In this document: positions 22,181-34,712 of the stretch, in pieces
Layout of the letters: each line of letters starts with the position of its first letter
How positions within the stretch are numbered: position 1 is the first letter of the stretch
DNA from: Macquaria australasica
Taxonomy: Eukaryota > Chordata > Actinopteri > Centrarchiformes > Percichthyidae
DNA length: 64,000 bases
Direction of reading: 5' to 3'
Assembly: GCA_005408345.1 (NCBI GenBank)
Contig: SEMN01000316.1
Location: 534,818-598,817, forward strand
Notes under the pieces: generated by a model
Told to the model about the DNA's origin: nothing
Seen by the model: only the letters and a program-made list of their open reading frames with translations
Databases searched by the model: none
Program-made: the position numbers and the translations under genes

Positions 22181-25100
22181 ATGATTCATGTGTGTTACTT
22201 TAGTGCAATTAAAGATACCCATCATTCTTACTCTTGTTCATTTACTCAATTTTCTTCTCCCTGACAATGTCATGGCCTAATCAGAGATCTGAATGGCTAA
22301 ATTCTCCTCTCCAACAACTGCGGCTTTCACCTCGGATCAGGGAAAATGTTTTTGCATGTATAAATAGCAGGAGGAACCAAGTAATTAGGATCTCATGACA
22401 AACCCTGCATATCTCTGGCCAGAAGCTGTGACCTCATCTCTGCTGTATCCCTCAAAAAATGCATCATCTGATTATCTGTTGTACTGGTATTCTTTCTTGC
22501 TCTTACAAGACAAAACAAAACCTTCGTCCCATGAATGAGGACTGTGTCAGGGCGCTACCTCAACACTGACTAAGACTAAAACACTTTTTCCTTAACCATT
22601 TTAAAAAGGTTGCCGGTCAGTAAGAATTGCCTGTGATTTCCGAGTTTCCTTAAACAAAAGCCCATGGAGCACCTAACATCGCCTTAGGCCTCAGTCAGTG
22701 ACACCGTTTAATGGAGTGTTTGAAGGGATGTAAAAGCTGTTGCTAATTCCTAATTACGTAGCCTTCCTCAGTTTAAAGTCTACTCTGACGTTTCCATTGT
22801 GCTGCTCATCAGGATGGATTTAGAAGTGGAACAACATTGACACAGAATAACAGCATGAAGTGATTTGTAACAAAGAAGTGATGTTCCACGACTTCACTTA
22901 ATCTCATCACTTACAGCTTCTCGGCAGTGCCAGGATGAGGTCTGAATGTGTGTGTGTGTGTGTGTGTGTGTTACAGAGAGATCAAGAGCAAGAGAAGGGA
23001 GACAACAACTGCATGTGTTTATGTGTGCCCCTGTGTGTGAACATAGTGTATGTGTACTTGAGTGTTTGATGGAAAAAGCCCACACTGCCAGGATGCATTA
23101 GTGTAACCCTCCCCACCCACCCACAAGCCTGACCCCTGCCTGCTATTCAAACCCGTTTCAGCCCTGCCTCACCCACATCCGAGGGAAGCCAGGCTTGATG
23201 GACACGTGCTCCTGAACGGCCATCACAACCTCATATACACCCTCCAACTCATCTCTGTAATCCAGTAGTGGCTGTCTGGGATATGCTCAGAGAGTCTGAC
23301 AATAAAATGTAGCATCAAACTCCAGAGTGGGAAAAGGTAGTTTTAGTTGAGGCGAACACATACACGCATAAACTGTTACTCACTGATATATGTCGGCACT
23401 AGCTGTGTTTCTGACAGGAGTGATCCACAGCACTGGCATGTTGTTGGGTTAGGGTTAGGCTTCCTGTCAATCAGACACATTTATTGCACTTTGCATTGAC
23501 TGGTTGTCAAACGTCCTGCTGCAGCATTTGAAAAACTGTCTTTCTCAGTTTTCCCTCATATCTTCTTCTGAGTTTTATTCATTCATTTTGGCCTTTTCTT
23601 TTTTTTCCTTTGCGCGTTTGTCTTCTTGTAACCTTTCCCCCCTTTCCCTTTTAATATATATTAGTTTGTTGTATTAATGAAATGCTAACATATCCTTGTG
23701 TGTCCTGTTCAGTAAAGCTGCAGAGCATCTGGAGCAAAATCTATTTATTTACAACTTATTAACATTTTAAACTGTGGACTTAATGGATTATTAGAAAGTG
23801 ACTGAAATGGAAAGTGGGTAAACTGTCCACTACAGGGGTCTTTTTAAAAAGTTAAGGATAAAGCTGGTGGTATTTTATATTTCACTTATCGTCAATAAAT
23901 CTCACAAAAAGACCAAAATCAGTGTGTCCATCTCTCCATACGTTTCAGCTTCCCTACCCTGTCTGTGGACTTGGTCCTGAACCCATTTGTTCTTACTGAA
24001 GAAAAAAAATGATCACAAATAAAAACATTTATTTTTTAAAAAGGCATAGCAATTTCCTGAAACAGCTAGGCACAGTAGTTCTTAGCAAAAGAAAACTCAA
24101 ACAGGTGTAAATGGCGCATTTGTTGGGGACTATTTTCAGCTGTGGATTAATACACAATTTGCGTGTTTAGTGAGTACATGGCAATACTCATGGCAGCAGG
24201 ACGGTGTATGTGGGACTGAGTCAAAACAAACTACACTGCCCATGGTTATGGTAATGAAAGAACATGTCACCTATAGCAACAGTGCGGCTCCTTGGTGAGT
24301 GTTCAATAGTCTTTAATAAATGGCACAAAAAATCATTTATTGCCTATTAATAAATCCATTTGTTACACTTTATAAACCCTTTAAGAAGTATTAAAAAGTA
24401 GCATTGAACTGAGAGACATTTTTCTGCTTTCTCCCAGTTCAGCGCAGGACACAAACTGTATGAGTGTGTTTAACTCTATTTGGTCTCAGTGTAAAAGAAC
24501 AACACCATCAATCCTCACTCTCTTCTCATCAACAGTAAAGATACTGTTGAAACCAGTTTATTATTAAACCAGTGTTGCTCTGTTGACAAGCCGACCCAGA
24601 GAAGAGAGCACATGGTGGCGGGTAGTAAATGATTATCCGTGCTGTTGGCTCATTATAGGGTGACAAAGCTTTGAGGCAACAGGTGAGAGATTTTGAGACA
24701 CTGATATGGCGGTCAGTCATTCGTCGTGTATTTTAGACTTCTGTCAATTAAGACTCCATCTGTTTCTAACACTGTTTACTTGTACTTCACTTGTCTACAG
24801 ATTTAGACTGATGCTATTCTTAACTGAAATGCTGCCCCAGATTCGAGGCATTGATGATGAATAGGTTATGAATGCATATATGGGTCACAGGTGTGTCAAG
24901 GATGGTTGTTTCCGTGTTTGTTCCGTGCTTATCTGTGTTTTTCCAACAGCCCTATGTGTGTGTGACTGCTTGAGGATATTCTGGACACAATTTATTTAAA
25001 GCAAGAAAATGTTACTTATTTTAAAATGCAACCACTGTGGATATAATAGTCAGTTGCAGGATAGTGGCACAATAAATTTCCCTTAATGTTCGAAGATTTC

Positions 25101-25700
25101 CTTGAGTCAGTTGATTTAAAAGATGTTATCATTATACGACCTGACTGAGACAAAGAGTAGAAGGGCCATAATCAGGAAACAATAAAAAAAGTCTTCTGGT
25201 AAACTATAGTGTCTTTATTTCTTGTTGTGCTTTTGTGATAAAGCCAGTAGGTCAAGAGAAGAGCAATAAGTCAGAGAACTGACTTGAGTAGTTACACATC
25301 CACATCCAAACCCTGTCCATTTACTGCTCATGAATTCAACTTTTCATTATTAAGTTGAGGATTTTGTTATTTTTTATATTTCAAAAGTTACATAAAGTCA
25401 CTCAAAATCAACAATTTAAAGCATGAAATAAATCAAACATAGAGTAAGACATTGTTAAAAACAGAGCCAAACTGATATATTGAAATAGCCAATAATATCG
25501 TCTAATTTTAGCATATCACAGATATATCGGTGTACACGTCAGCCAATAATTAACAAAGAATTGCAGTACAGAATTGCCATTACATAGTTTGCCTACCAGA
25601 GAGCACTGACAAGTTTATTTTTTAAATGTATTATGTCTTATGTTGGCTTTGTGTTTATATTAAAAAGTAACTGAGTTGTCGATATTTTTTAAACTCTCAA
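22181..25700. other. Intergenic, no gene recognised
   Basis: AT-rich spacer with one (GT)n run at 22946-22971. No exon, RNA gene or further repeat family could be supported by reading. Confidence 0.5.
22946..22971. repeat. (GT)n microsatellite
   Basis: Pure TG run of about 26 bp. Confidence 0.9.
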
Positions 25701-25714
25701 ATACTTTTCCATGG

Positions 25715-25840
25715 AAGACATTTTTACATGTCACAGCAGGAAAAGCTGAGGCACTGTCACACTGTCATGGCTTGCTGGGACACAACAGAGCCATTGTTAA
25801 TGTTATTAGTAACACTTGTGCTTTTCTTCAATCAACGTTT
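25715..25840. repeat. R3 dispersed repeat copy
   Basis: The segment has ACATGTCACAGCAGGAAAAG and TTAATGTTATTAGTAACACT. It matches the R3 copies at 27785 (opposite strand) and 58060. Confidence 0.5.
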
Positions 25841-26130
25841 CTATTCCAAACATTTTTACAAGATTACTGTAGGTTTCTTTGTAACTGATTTAACAAAATG
25901 AAAGCAAACAAACTTCATGCAGTGGACCTTGTCAGTTCCTCCTCCGCCCTACTAAGTACAAGGTTATCAAGATGTGGAGAGAGCCGGAGGAAACATGGAC
26001 TCTTAATGCCACTCCGCAGCATCCCAGTGTGCAGCCGTGGAGAAGGAGCGGCCTAACAAATGCAGGAAGAGGGATATCTACAAGACCCCTCACCCAAGAC
26101 AACTAACTCAGACATGAGGACAGACGGGTG

Positions 26131-26131
<1 letters not shown>

Positions 26132-26182
<51 letters not shown>
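26132..26182. repeat. (GT)n microsatellite
   Basis: Pure GT run of about 51 bp. Confidence 0.9.
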
Positions 26183-26187
<5 letters not shown>

Positions 26188-27104
26188 AACAGACTGACTT
26201 TGTCCAGCGTATGTTTTATGTATGTATGATGATTGAAGACAGACAAGGGGTGTATGTATGTTTATGTGCCCACCATACATCCCTGAAAACAAACAATGAA
26301 TGAAAGGACGGTATTGTTCATCAGGTCCAGCAGACATGCAACATGCACGGCAAAGAAGAGGCCATTCAGGATTTCAATACAGCCTCTTCCTCCCTGCTGA
26401 ACCTTTGACTGGGATTATTATAAATCAAATAAATAAAAATCAAGGGTCAGTTTTTCGACAAATTAAATAAAATCATGAATGGTCAGTTTGTATTTTTTGG
26501 TGGAGCTTAGAATGTTCTGTCTTGCACACACACTTTACTATGGCAATGTTTTATGACTTCCTGTTTGTCCTGGTCATTGTTAAAGTGACTCGGCTTGATT
26601 TGAGGAAACAACATAAAATTATAAATCATTTCTCTTACCCACTGAATGTGTGTGAGAAAGTCTTGTGTGTGTTTGCCGGTGGATGGTTGACCGTGTGTGC
26701 CGACACTCCTATCCGTAGATAACATTGTGTTGGGCGGCTGGCTGACTGAGGAGACCTGGGAGGCATGAAATCATCCTGTGCCGGGCCATGTGTTCCCCTG
26801 ATAGAGACAGGGAGGGTGTTACCCTCCTCTGAAATCTACCTCCAGCCCTTCAGGCAGCTCTTCCTGCCCTGAGCGATATGTATGCCCACACACTGCATTG
26901 CATTTTTCAGGAACCTTAGTCGCCCTTCATGCACTTTTATCAAAAACATCCCAATGACTTTCATCCTCCTTTTGTTTTGTTTCCTCACACGTTTATAAGT
27001 CCATTAACGACACCTGACTAATTCCCAGGGCCAGTGTACTGAGCAGCAATTATTAATACATTTTATCATATTAAAAAACCTGAACATTTGCTCTCAAATC
27101 TTAA

Positions 27105-27560
27105 AGCTGTTCTAATCAATATTCTTTTATATGTTTCACATGATTACTTGCATGTGTAAAGGGTCGCTCGTAGTGACGATCCCACAGATTGTTATCGCCT
27201 GACTCTGTGCTATGGAGCGTTTTACAGCTCATTGTTTTGGTTTACAGCCTGCTAATTTACTGTTTCAGTTCACTCTCACCGCTTTCATCAGCATTATTTT
27301 CAAGCTCTAAAAACCCACTGTACTCTACCTGCTGATCACCAAACTGACAAAGGTAGCGACTAGCTGGTGGACATAGTGGAGCATTTCGCTGCTAAAGAGC
27401 CAGATATTTCCCTCACGAGTTGGTGGAGACCAAAGCAGAGCTCCAACTGAATGCTAATGTTGCTGTGTGTCTGCTGGATGTGTGAATAAGCAACAGTGTG
27501 CTAACGAGTTCACCATATTAACTTAAGATGGTGAAAATATGTCATTGCTGTTTACAGCTT
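27105..27560. repeat. R2 dispersed repeat copy
   Basis: It carries GGTAGCGACTAGCTGGTGGA, TTCGCTGCTAAAGAGCCAGA and AAAACCCACTGTACTCTACC. These phrases recur at 33775, 52065 and 59965. It is a non-autonomous transposon family; the 52065 copy shows clear inverted ends. Confidence 0.65.
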
Positions 27561-27669
27561 GTGGGCAACCCCCCCCATCACCAACAAAGAAGCTCAGCTG
27601 CTGTTCAGGAAAGGGATGCTCAATGAATTGCACTATAAATGTATTTCTGGTCTGTTGTTATTTTTGTCT

Positions 27670-27790
27670 ATTTGTATTTTCTTTCATTTTTTCCCCAGTG
27701 CATGTATTTTATTTCATTTGATCTATTTTAAATCTATGCTTTTGAATTGGAATGTGCTGTATAAATGAAGCTGCATTGCCTTACCTTGCC
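27670..27790 (+). repeat. LINE/SINE-type 3' tail
   Basis: T-rich sequence ends in GTGCTGTATAAATGAAGCTG followed by a (CCTTA/CCTTG)n-like simple tail, the usual ending of many fish non-LTR elements and the SINEs they mobilise. Confidence 0.45.
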
Positions 27791-28050
27791 TTTCCTTTTA
27801 TTAGGTGTCCACTGATCAACCAATAGGCCTTTTTCACAGCAGACATGTTGGCATGCTATAGCAGGAAAGGCACAGGTGTTACTGATAACATTAAAAATGA
27901 CTGCATTCCATTTAGGTGAGCTACTTCCAGGGCCCACTGTACATGCTGGCTCTCTGGCATGGATTACTGGGACACTTAATGCAACTCAGACATCGTCAAC
28001 AAAATGGGTTTCACCTGTGCTTTTCCTGCACTGACAAGTAATTAATTTGA
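27785..28050. repeat. R3 dispersed repeat copy
   Basis: This is the best R3 copy: CCTTTTTCACAGCAGACATG, AGCAGGAAAGGCACAGGTGT and CTGATAACATTAAAAATGAC. The copy at 58060 is its reverse complement with moderate divergence. Confidence 0.6.
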
Positions 28051-29814
28051 ATTAAACACTCAAAAACTCATCTTCGTGTGTGTGTTTTGATCAGATTTTA
28101 TTGACAGAGGTGGCAAAATAAGCAAATAACCCAAAAACTGTTTTTTTTTTCGTCAAAACTACCCTTAATAATCAATCATGTTCAGTTTTTCACCACTATG
28201 GGATGTTGGGTCAGGACACAGAGACTGGCCTTTATTTTTGTGGGGTTTATAAACTAAACTGAGGGTGTAGGTAGAAATTGCTCACAGTCCTTGAATCTTA
28301 TTCATCTGTAGAGTAATCCTCATAACTAATGCAATAAAAAAGAAATACAAACTTTATCAGTAATAACTGAATTAGACTGAACTGAAGCAGCTAACACTCA
28401 TTAGTTAACAGTGGGTGAGATTTCACAAAAAACAAAAAAACACTTGCTAACAAGTCTCTGTAGCCTCAGCGAACATGAGCTAAAAAAAAAACACAAACTA
28501 TCTCAATAACACTTAACTGAACCGTCCACTTACTTTCTACACACAACCTGTGAGGTTTACTTTGATGAGGTCCTCACAACTACCAACTGGTAAGAGTGTC
28601 TGCTGTGTGGCACAGGAGATTTCATCAGCCTGTTGGGGCTGATGTTGCTATGGTGATTAATTGGCTCTTTTTGGCTCTTCAACTTTTTTCATCAGAGAAC
28701 CAGGCACTTCAAACCTGTCAGAAGAGCGCAAAGAAAAACATAAATACAGAAATATCTTGTGAAAAAATGAAAACAATTCCAACATTGGCTGAAAATTATG
28801 TGTTCATGTGGGACCCCATCACTCATAGTAAGAAGATAATTGAGAAAATAGGTTTTCAGGGTCTTTAATCTAATTCTCTGTTGGGACTATCTCCAGCAGT
28901 GCTGAGCCCATTAAGAAATAACACTCAAATCTCCCTCAGGGTAAGCTAAATGTCAGATTTTTGTATCAATTTATCAGCAATCAAAATCAAGGATTTTTCC
29001 TCGGATCACCATTTTATATTATTTTTCATTAATTATAGAGGGAGAAATTCGTCAGAATCATCATAGAAGAGGCTGAGACGACTATATCATCAACTGTAGC
29101 TTAAATTTAAAATCAATGCAAGGCAGCCACAATTGGTGCTCAGTTGCTCATTAAGTTGATGAGGCAGTGGGAAAGTGGGAACAACAAACAACACAAAGAA
29201 ACGCAACACAATGCTGCTTTACAGGAGTCCAAGAGAGGCGGTCCTTTAACTTCCTGCCTGTCTCCAACCATCATCTCAACTCCTCTGTAGTCATCCTAGA
29301 CTTCAGCCTCTCTCATCCAGCCTCTCATATCCAGGCACTCACAGCGCTTACGTCCTCCCCCCATTAACGCCCCCTGCCTGCCCTCCACCCACCCCTTCTC
29401 CATTGTGTGCACGTCGATTCTCCTCTCCCTCCCATGGTGCCTGGCGTTACACAGAGAGGAAGCTGCCCTTCCACTTCCTTCTTCACTGGTGAGAACAATT
29501 CATGCCTGGTCTCTCACCCCTGTCTCTCTCTCCCTGTCTGTCTCTCTCTCTCTCTTAAACCCAGACTACATGAAGCTGCCAGGTGACTTGGTTTCCTGAC
29601 ACAGGGCCTGGTCCTGTAAAACTGTAGAGGACTCTGATAACAGGCCTCAGACTGTCTGTGACCCCAGAAGAAAGAAAATAGTTCTGGGGAAGTGTATGCA
29701 AACTGTGAACTATAGCAGTTTTACTACAAATAATGTACAATATAGCATAGTATTATAATGTGTAGGACGGATGTGTCGGTACAGGTGTTGTTGGCCCTAA
29801 ATAATACACAAACT
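28051..29814. other. Intergenic, no gene recognised
   Basis: AT-rich sequence with no supported feature. The short open frames are not protein-like. Confidence 0.5.
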
Positions 29815-29995
29815 AATAATTACAATAAACTTTATTTATAGAGCACTTTTCTGAACAAAAGTTACAAAGGGAATTAAGTTGCTTTACAACATAAACACAC
29901 ACAACAATAGTATGATGAATTAAAACAAAACAAGGCAGTTAGAAATGACTGGCTAAAAATGAATAAAATACGAGAATTAATTAAAATAAGGGTCA
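29815..29995. repeat. Fish SINE/LINE tail-like repeat
   Basis: The segment has AATAAACTTTATTTATAGAG..CACTTTTC and a block reading GCTTTACAACATAAACAC. This is the wording of a frequent teleost retroelement tail read on the complementary strand. Confidence 0.45.
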
Positions 29996-30884
29996 GTTAT
30001 AGAAAGAAAGTGTGTCTGAAGTGATTTTAAAGAGGGAACTGTCTCAACTTAAGTCAATCTCCTCAAAATTTCAAAATCAATTCTTTATTTACATGTGCTT
30101 TTCATCGTAAAATTATTTTCAATCCTTTTTCCTGATCCTGCTGTTGCTAATTGCACCAGATACATCTTGTTGACTAATCACTTCACTGATTGTATATTGC
30201 ACCTTTGTGTGGTCTGATGTCTGACATTAGGTATGGTGGACTGGAGAAGGGCTGAGCCCAATAAGCAAGTTACCCAATTTCCCGGGAGGAACATCACAAG
30301 CATTTGAGACAACTGAGCCGAGTCCCCTCACAGACACATGAGGGTGGTGTGCGCTGGTGTTGCAACAGGACGTGGAAGGGGAAACCTTAAGCACAAATGC
30401 AGGTAGTGAGTCCAAACAGTCCAATCTTCTCACCATTTTAACACACCGCTCTCTTTTGTAATCTTACCAACGATCAATCTGTATTTAACTCTCCAACAAA
30501 CTGTCATACAATAGCCGGTGAAAAATATTTACAGAGGAACAAACTTTAATTTTTGAGCACCACTTTTCCTGCAAAATGACGCATTTTAATTTCTTAGCTC
30601 TCAAAATTTATATGTATGTGAGTGTTTTTGTGTGCAAGTTCCTGTAGTAAAGTGTTTTTAATGGGCCTGGTTATGTATTTCCAAGCTCTAAATGACTGTG
30701 TCCCATGAGAGTATCGCCTGTGTGAGCAGTTGAGCACAGGAGGGACAGTGGGCTGGTCCAAATTCAACAAATCTGACCTCCTGAACACAATGGTCGAACC
30801 CAAGTCCAGCTGGGCGACAAGAACTCTGTCCTCAAAAACACAATGCAATGGCCTGGGACCAGATATGACACGTTGTATGGCCAG

Positions 30885-30885
<1 letters not shown>

Positions 30886-30950
<65 letters not shown>
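30886..30950. repeat. (GT)n microsatellite
   Basis: Pure TG run of about 65 bp. Confidence 0.95.
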
Positions 30951-30951
<1 letters not shown>

Positions 30952-31882
30952 ATTCGTGTAGCTTAGATGTGTGTCTGTAGCATACGTGTGAATACATATA
31001 AGCATGTATTTAAACTCATTCTGACTGACTGGAATACATTTTTGTCTCAGTTTAAGATCACAGGGTCAAGTTCCTAAATTGCAGCTTTTATCAATCTTAA
31101 TCACAAGTTTCCGTTGGCTAACACTGAAGCGAGTGGCCACAGTGTCACCGTTGTTTACTCAGTGAATTTTGGATGCCTTTGTGAATGGTTTTAAACTTTC
31201 TCACCATAGCAGGAAAGAAACGACCACTTGGTTCTCAGAGGAAACGAGAAATTGCTGGAGAAGAATGAAAGCGAGAGAGAGAAAGGTCTGTGTAAAAGTG
31301 GTCGCATAGCAAAGAAAGCTGCTGGTAAATTGTTGGTACCTTGACGTCTAATAGCTCCATTCAAAACAAAAGAAGTGGCTCTAAACAGATGACTCATGAA
31401 AAAAAAAACACTTACAAAGAGGAAAAACGAAGGCTTTGTCACTGAAGCAGTATGTCACTAAAACACAAAGAGAAATGATGGGACTAACAAGTAAGAGCAC
31501 AAATATGTATGACCTTATTTTTGCACACTGAACAAACAAGTGTTTAGAAACAAGTGTGTCTCTGTCTTTAAGCATAAGCCTTATGCCATTGAGGTCTTAG
31601 TGTTGTGCTGTGTCATGGGACACAGCGCTGCCCCCAGGTCACGTTGTATCTGTGAAGGGCATCGCTGATACCATCTCTTTAAACCCGCTGTGAATGCCTC
31701 CTTTCTGTGTATGTTAAACTATGTATGGCATAGACGATGCATTGTGGTTAAAATAGTGAGTGAGAAAAAAGACAAAAATGTCATGAGCTTGGAGACAGGT
31801 TTTTCCTGAAAATGCTGTATGGTCATCTCAATTATGAGCATTATAATTACAAATCCATGACATATTATTAGATGGTTTTATT

Positions 31883-31925
31883 ATAATATAATATAATATA
31901 ATATAATATAATATAATATAATATA
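31883..31925. repeat. (ATAAT)n pentanucleotide repeat
   Basis: About eight near-perfect tandem copies of ATAAT, decaying at the right end into ATAACACAATATAATAG. Confidence 0.9.
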
Positions 31926-31954
31926 ACACAATATAATAGAATATAGAATTAGCA

Positions 31955-32065
31955 AAATAAAATTAGCAATACCTCAATGTAAAAGTACTGCATTCAAAAT
32001 GTTAATTAGGTAGATGACCAGACGTGTTAGCAGCAAAATGTGAAGTGTCAAAAGTAAGGTATACT
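31955..32065. repeat. R4 repeat fragment
   Basis: It contains CAATGTAAAAGTACTGCATT and TTAGCAGCAAAATGTGAAGT, matching part of the R4 family at 44365. Confidence 0.5.
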
Positions 32066-32159
32066 AAGATCCCTTAATTTTGCTAGCCAGTCCACCTCAT
32101 TTATGTTGATTTAAAAACTGCTGAACTGTGCGTTTAGTTTAATTGAACTCTAGGTAAAA

Positions 32160-32605
32160 GTCTATCGGAGGTGTGGCTTTTGGGAAATACGCTATCAAAA
32201 GATTTATACCACTTTCACATCTGCGCGGTAAATATGGAACTACAGCCAGCATCCAGTTAGCTTAGCACAAAGACTGGAAACAGGGGGAAACAGCTAGCCT
32301 GGCTCTGCCCCAATGTAAGAAAATCTGCCTACCAGCACCTCTAAAGCTCACTAATGAACACATTAAATCTTGTTTGTTTAATATGTACAAAAACCAAAGT
32401 GTAAAAACAAAGTTGTTGTTTAACGATGGGGTTATGTGCCAGACTATTTCTTGGCCAGAGGAGTGACAGCTCACCGTTTTACCCCGTTTCCAGTCTTTAT
32501 GCTAAGCTAAACTAACTGGATGCTGTTGCTTCATATCGTACGGACAAAAGAGTGGTATCGATCTCCTCATCTAACTCTTGGCAAGAAATGAAGTTTAAAA
32601 TAAAT
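32160..32605. repeat. R1 long-inverted-repeat element, nearly full copy
   Basis: The left arm has CATCCAGTTAGCTTAGCACA..AAGACTGGAAAC and the right arm GTTTCCAGTCTTTATGCTAA..GCTAAACTAACTGGATG. The two arms are inverted versions of each other around a unique centre (AGCACCTCTAAAGCTCACTA, ACTATTTCTTGGCC). A foldback-type MITE is the likely class. Confidence 0.7.
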
Positions 32606-33774
32606 GAATAAATCAAAAGTGGTGACCCCTGTCAGAGTGCTGTCATATCGGATTATTATGACAGAATTTGAATCTTGTAGCTCGTTGCTAAAGTTAGTTT
32701 TAATTAATTTATAGACTGTCACTATACTGGTGGTTTACTCTATAACAATGGATCATATTTTACAAACTGATGAGATTTTTTGTTTGTAAAATCTAATCTT
32801 GACAGAACTACATGTGTCAAATTAACATACAGGAAATGTTTAAAAAGTATAATAAAATAGTATGGTATAATATGATGTTATGTATTTGATGTTATAACAA
32901 ATGTAAGTATCCTTTTTGTCTGTTATGGGAGTTCACATATCCTTTATTAGAGCAAAGATAAAGTGGTATTTTATACTTTAGCTTTATAATATGTTCTTGC
33001 CACATCAAATGTAAAAATGCAAAGTTAAAAGGAAATTCTAGACTAAAATAAATGAAAAAGTAAAAAGTGATGATATTTGCTGAATCACATATTTGGTATA
33101 TTTGCATTGCTGTGCTGGCATTCATTCACTTGCAGTTGATAGTGTTTACTGTAGGCTCCTTTTTTCAGCTCTGCCCTCTGCTCAGAGGATAAGAGTGAAT
33201 ACAACCTTTAATGAAAGGCGAGGAATCACTCTGACTTCAGTAATCTCAGTCTTTTCATCTGATGTTTACAACTGACTCGTTTTGAGAAGGCTCAAAATAA
33301 ATGCTTGAAGTGTCTGAACCTCCTTTGCATTAGTGGACAGGCTCAAATCTGCTGGTTATAAGTCCTCCATTGAGTAAAGGATGCCCTGTATCAGCTTCAA
33401 TAGATTATTCATATCAAGTTGAAAGTGTGTAATGCATGAAGACTGCTGTATCTTATGACCTCAGCATTTTTAGCTGAAAGCAAAACCTCCAGGCCTTTGA
33501 CAGTACACCCTCAAAAAAAGTAGAGCAGAATTGTACCTTTTAAGATCGTACAGTAGCTAGAAGCAGTACTTTACATTAAAGAAGCCTGGCGTTACTCTAT
33601 TATTGCCAACACATGCCACGAAAAGTAAACTAACAATACCTTTGTCCTCTTCTCAATACTTTCCTACCATGTCTGTGGCACTCAGCCCCGAGCCTATCAA
33701 ACCGACTGAGAATGCAAATCTTAAAAAAAAAACAGGTCACAATATATTGTTTCATTTTTTTTAAATGTTAAGCA

Positions 33775-34400
33775 TTTGCGGATTTAGGAGCAACATCAGC
33801 ATTCATTTGTGGTTTATATCCACCTGATGAACGTAAGTCCAATATTTACTCATCTTTTAGCTCTGTTTTGGTCTCCACCAACTCCTTAGGGAAATGTCTG
33901 TCTCTTTAGTAGCTAAATGCTCCACTATGTCCACCAGCTAGTCACTAACTTTTTCTGTTTAACATTTAGTGCTGGGCAGGTTGCGTACAGTGAGTTTTTA
34001 GAGCTTTTTCAAAAACAGCAAACAGCTGCCTGCTGCAGCTGGAAATGTCGCTGATGAGAGAGAAAAATGAAAACAGTGAGCTGAAAGAAGCTATAAAGCT
34101 GCGTAAAGCTGAGGGAAACTGCAGAGTTAGGTGATCGTTTTCTGTGGGTTCGTCACTACGAGCTATGGAACCCCCGAAGTCCTGAAAGATAATCTTTTTT
34201 TTAATCTTGTGTGCACAAGATATGTTGTGTGCAAGTTATTATCTTATTCACACAAGTTATCTTGTTCACTCAATTTATTATCTTGTACCCAAGATGGATC
34301 TAATATATTGTGCACCTAAGATAAAAAAAGATTATCTTCCGGGTCTTCCAGGACTCCATAACGAGCAACACCTTTCACATTACATTTATTTATTTATTTG
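33775..34400. repeat. R2 dispersed repeat copy carrying a nested MITE
   Basis: It reads in the opposite direction to the copy at 27105: CTCCACTATGTCCACCAGCT, CAGTGAGTTTTTAGAGC and AACACCTTTCACATTAC. It is split by an insertion at 34164-34360, described separately. Confidence 0.65.
34164..34360. mobile_element. Nested MITE, 197 bp, with ACGAGC target duplication
   Basis: The element starts TATGGAACCCCCGAAGTCCT and ends AGGACTCCATA. The outer ~40 bp at each side form imperfect inverted repeats, ending in AGATAATCTTTTTTT on both arms. ACGAGC occurs immediately before (34158-34163) and after (34361-34366), and the host R2 family is uninterrupted at this point in the copy at 52065. The centre has diverged tandem units with TTATCTTGT and GTGCAC. 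Superfamily not assigned. Confidence 0.75.
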
Positions 34401-34539
34401 ATCAGTTGTATTTTTTTGCTTTCTGTCTTTTTACTCACCTGAAAACTAAAGGTGATCATGCTTTTGCTGTTGTTGCTCCTCCAACTCAGGAAAAGCCTCC
34501 CGCAAAGTCTCAGAGAAGCCAACCTTTAATGTTTTCTTT

Positions 34540-34712
34540 AGCTTTCTCTTAAATTTTATACATTGTATTTTGTGGATTGTACAGTTAAGTCAGCTTGATT
34601 TTATGTATTGTCTTCTCTGTTTCTTTTATCCTCCTCTTTTCCTGTAAAGTATGTTGCAACGTCTGTCTCAAAAGGTGCTGTAGAAATAAAGTTGGCTTGC
34701 TTGCTTGCAGTT
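34540..34712 (+). repeat. LINE/SINE-type 3' tail with (CTTG)n end
   Basis: The phrase AGGTGCTGTAGAAATAAAGT is followed by TTGGCTTGCTTGCTTGCAG, a short tandem tail typical of fish CR1/L2-like retroelement ends. Confidence 0.5.

Noticed and set aside
30594..30997. Open frames with long His/Thr or Val/Cys runs
   Set aside because: They are translations of the (GT)n microsatellite at 30886-30950.
31883..31925. Short tandem units resembling an array
   Set aside because: Units are five bases with no spacers; this is a simple-sequence repeat, not a CRISPR array, and the genome is vertebrate.
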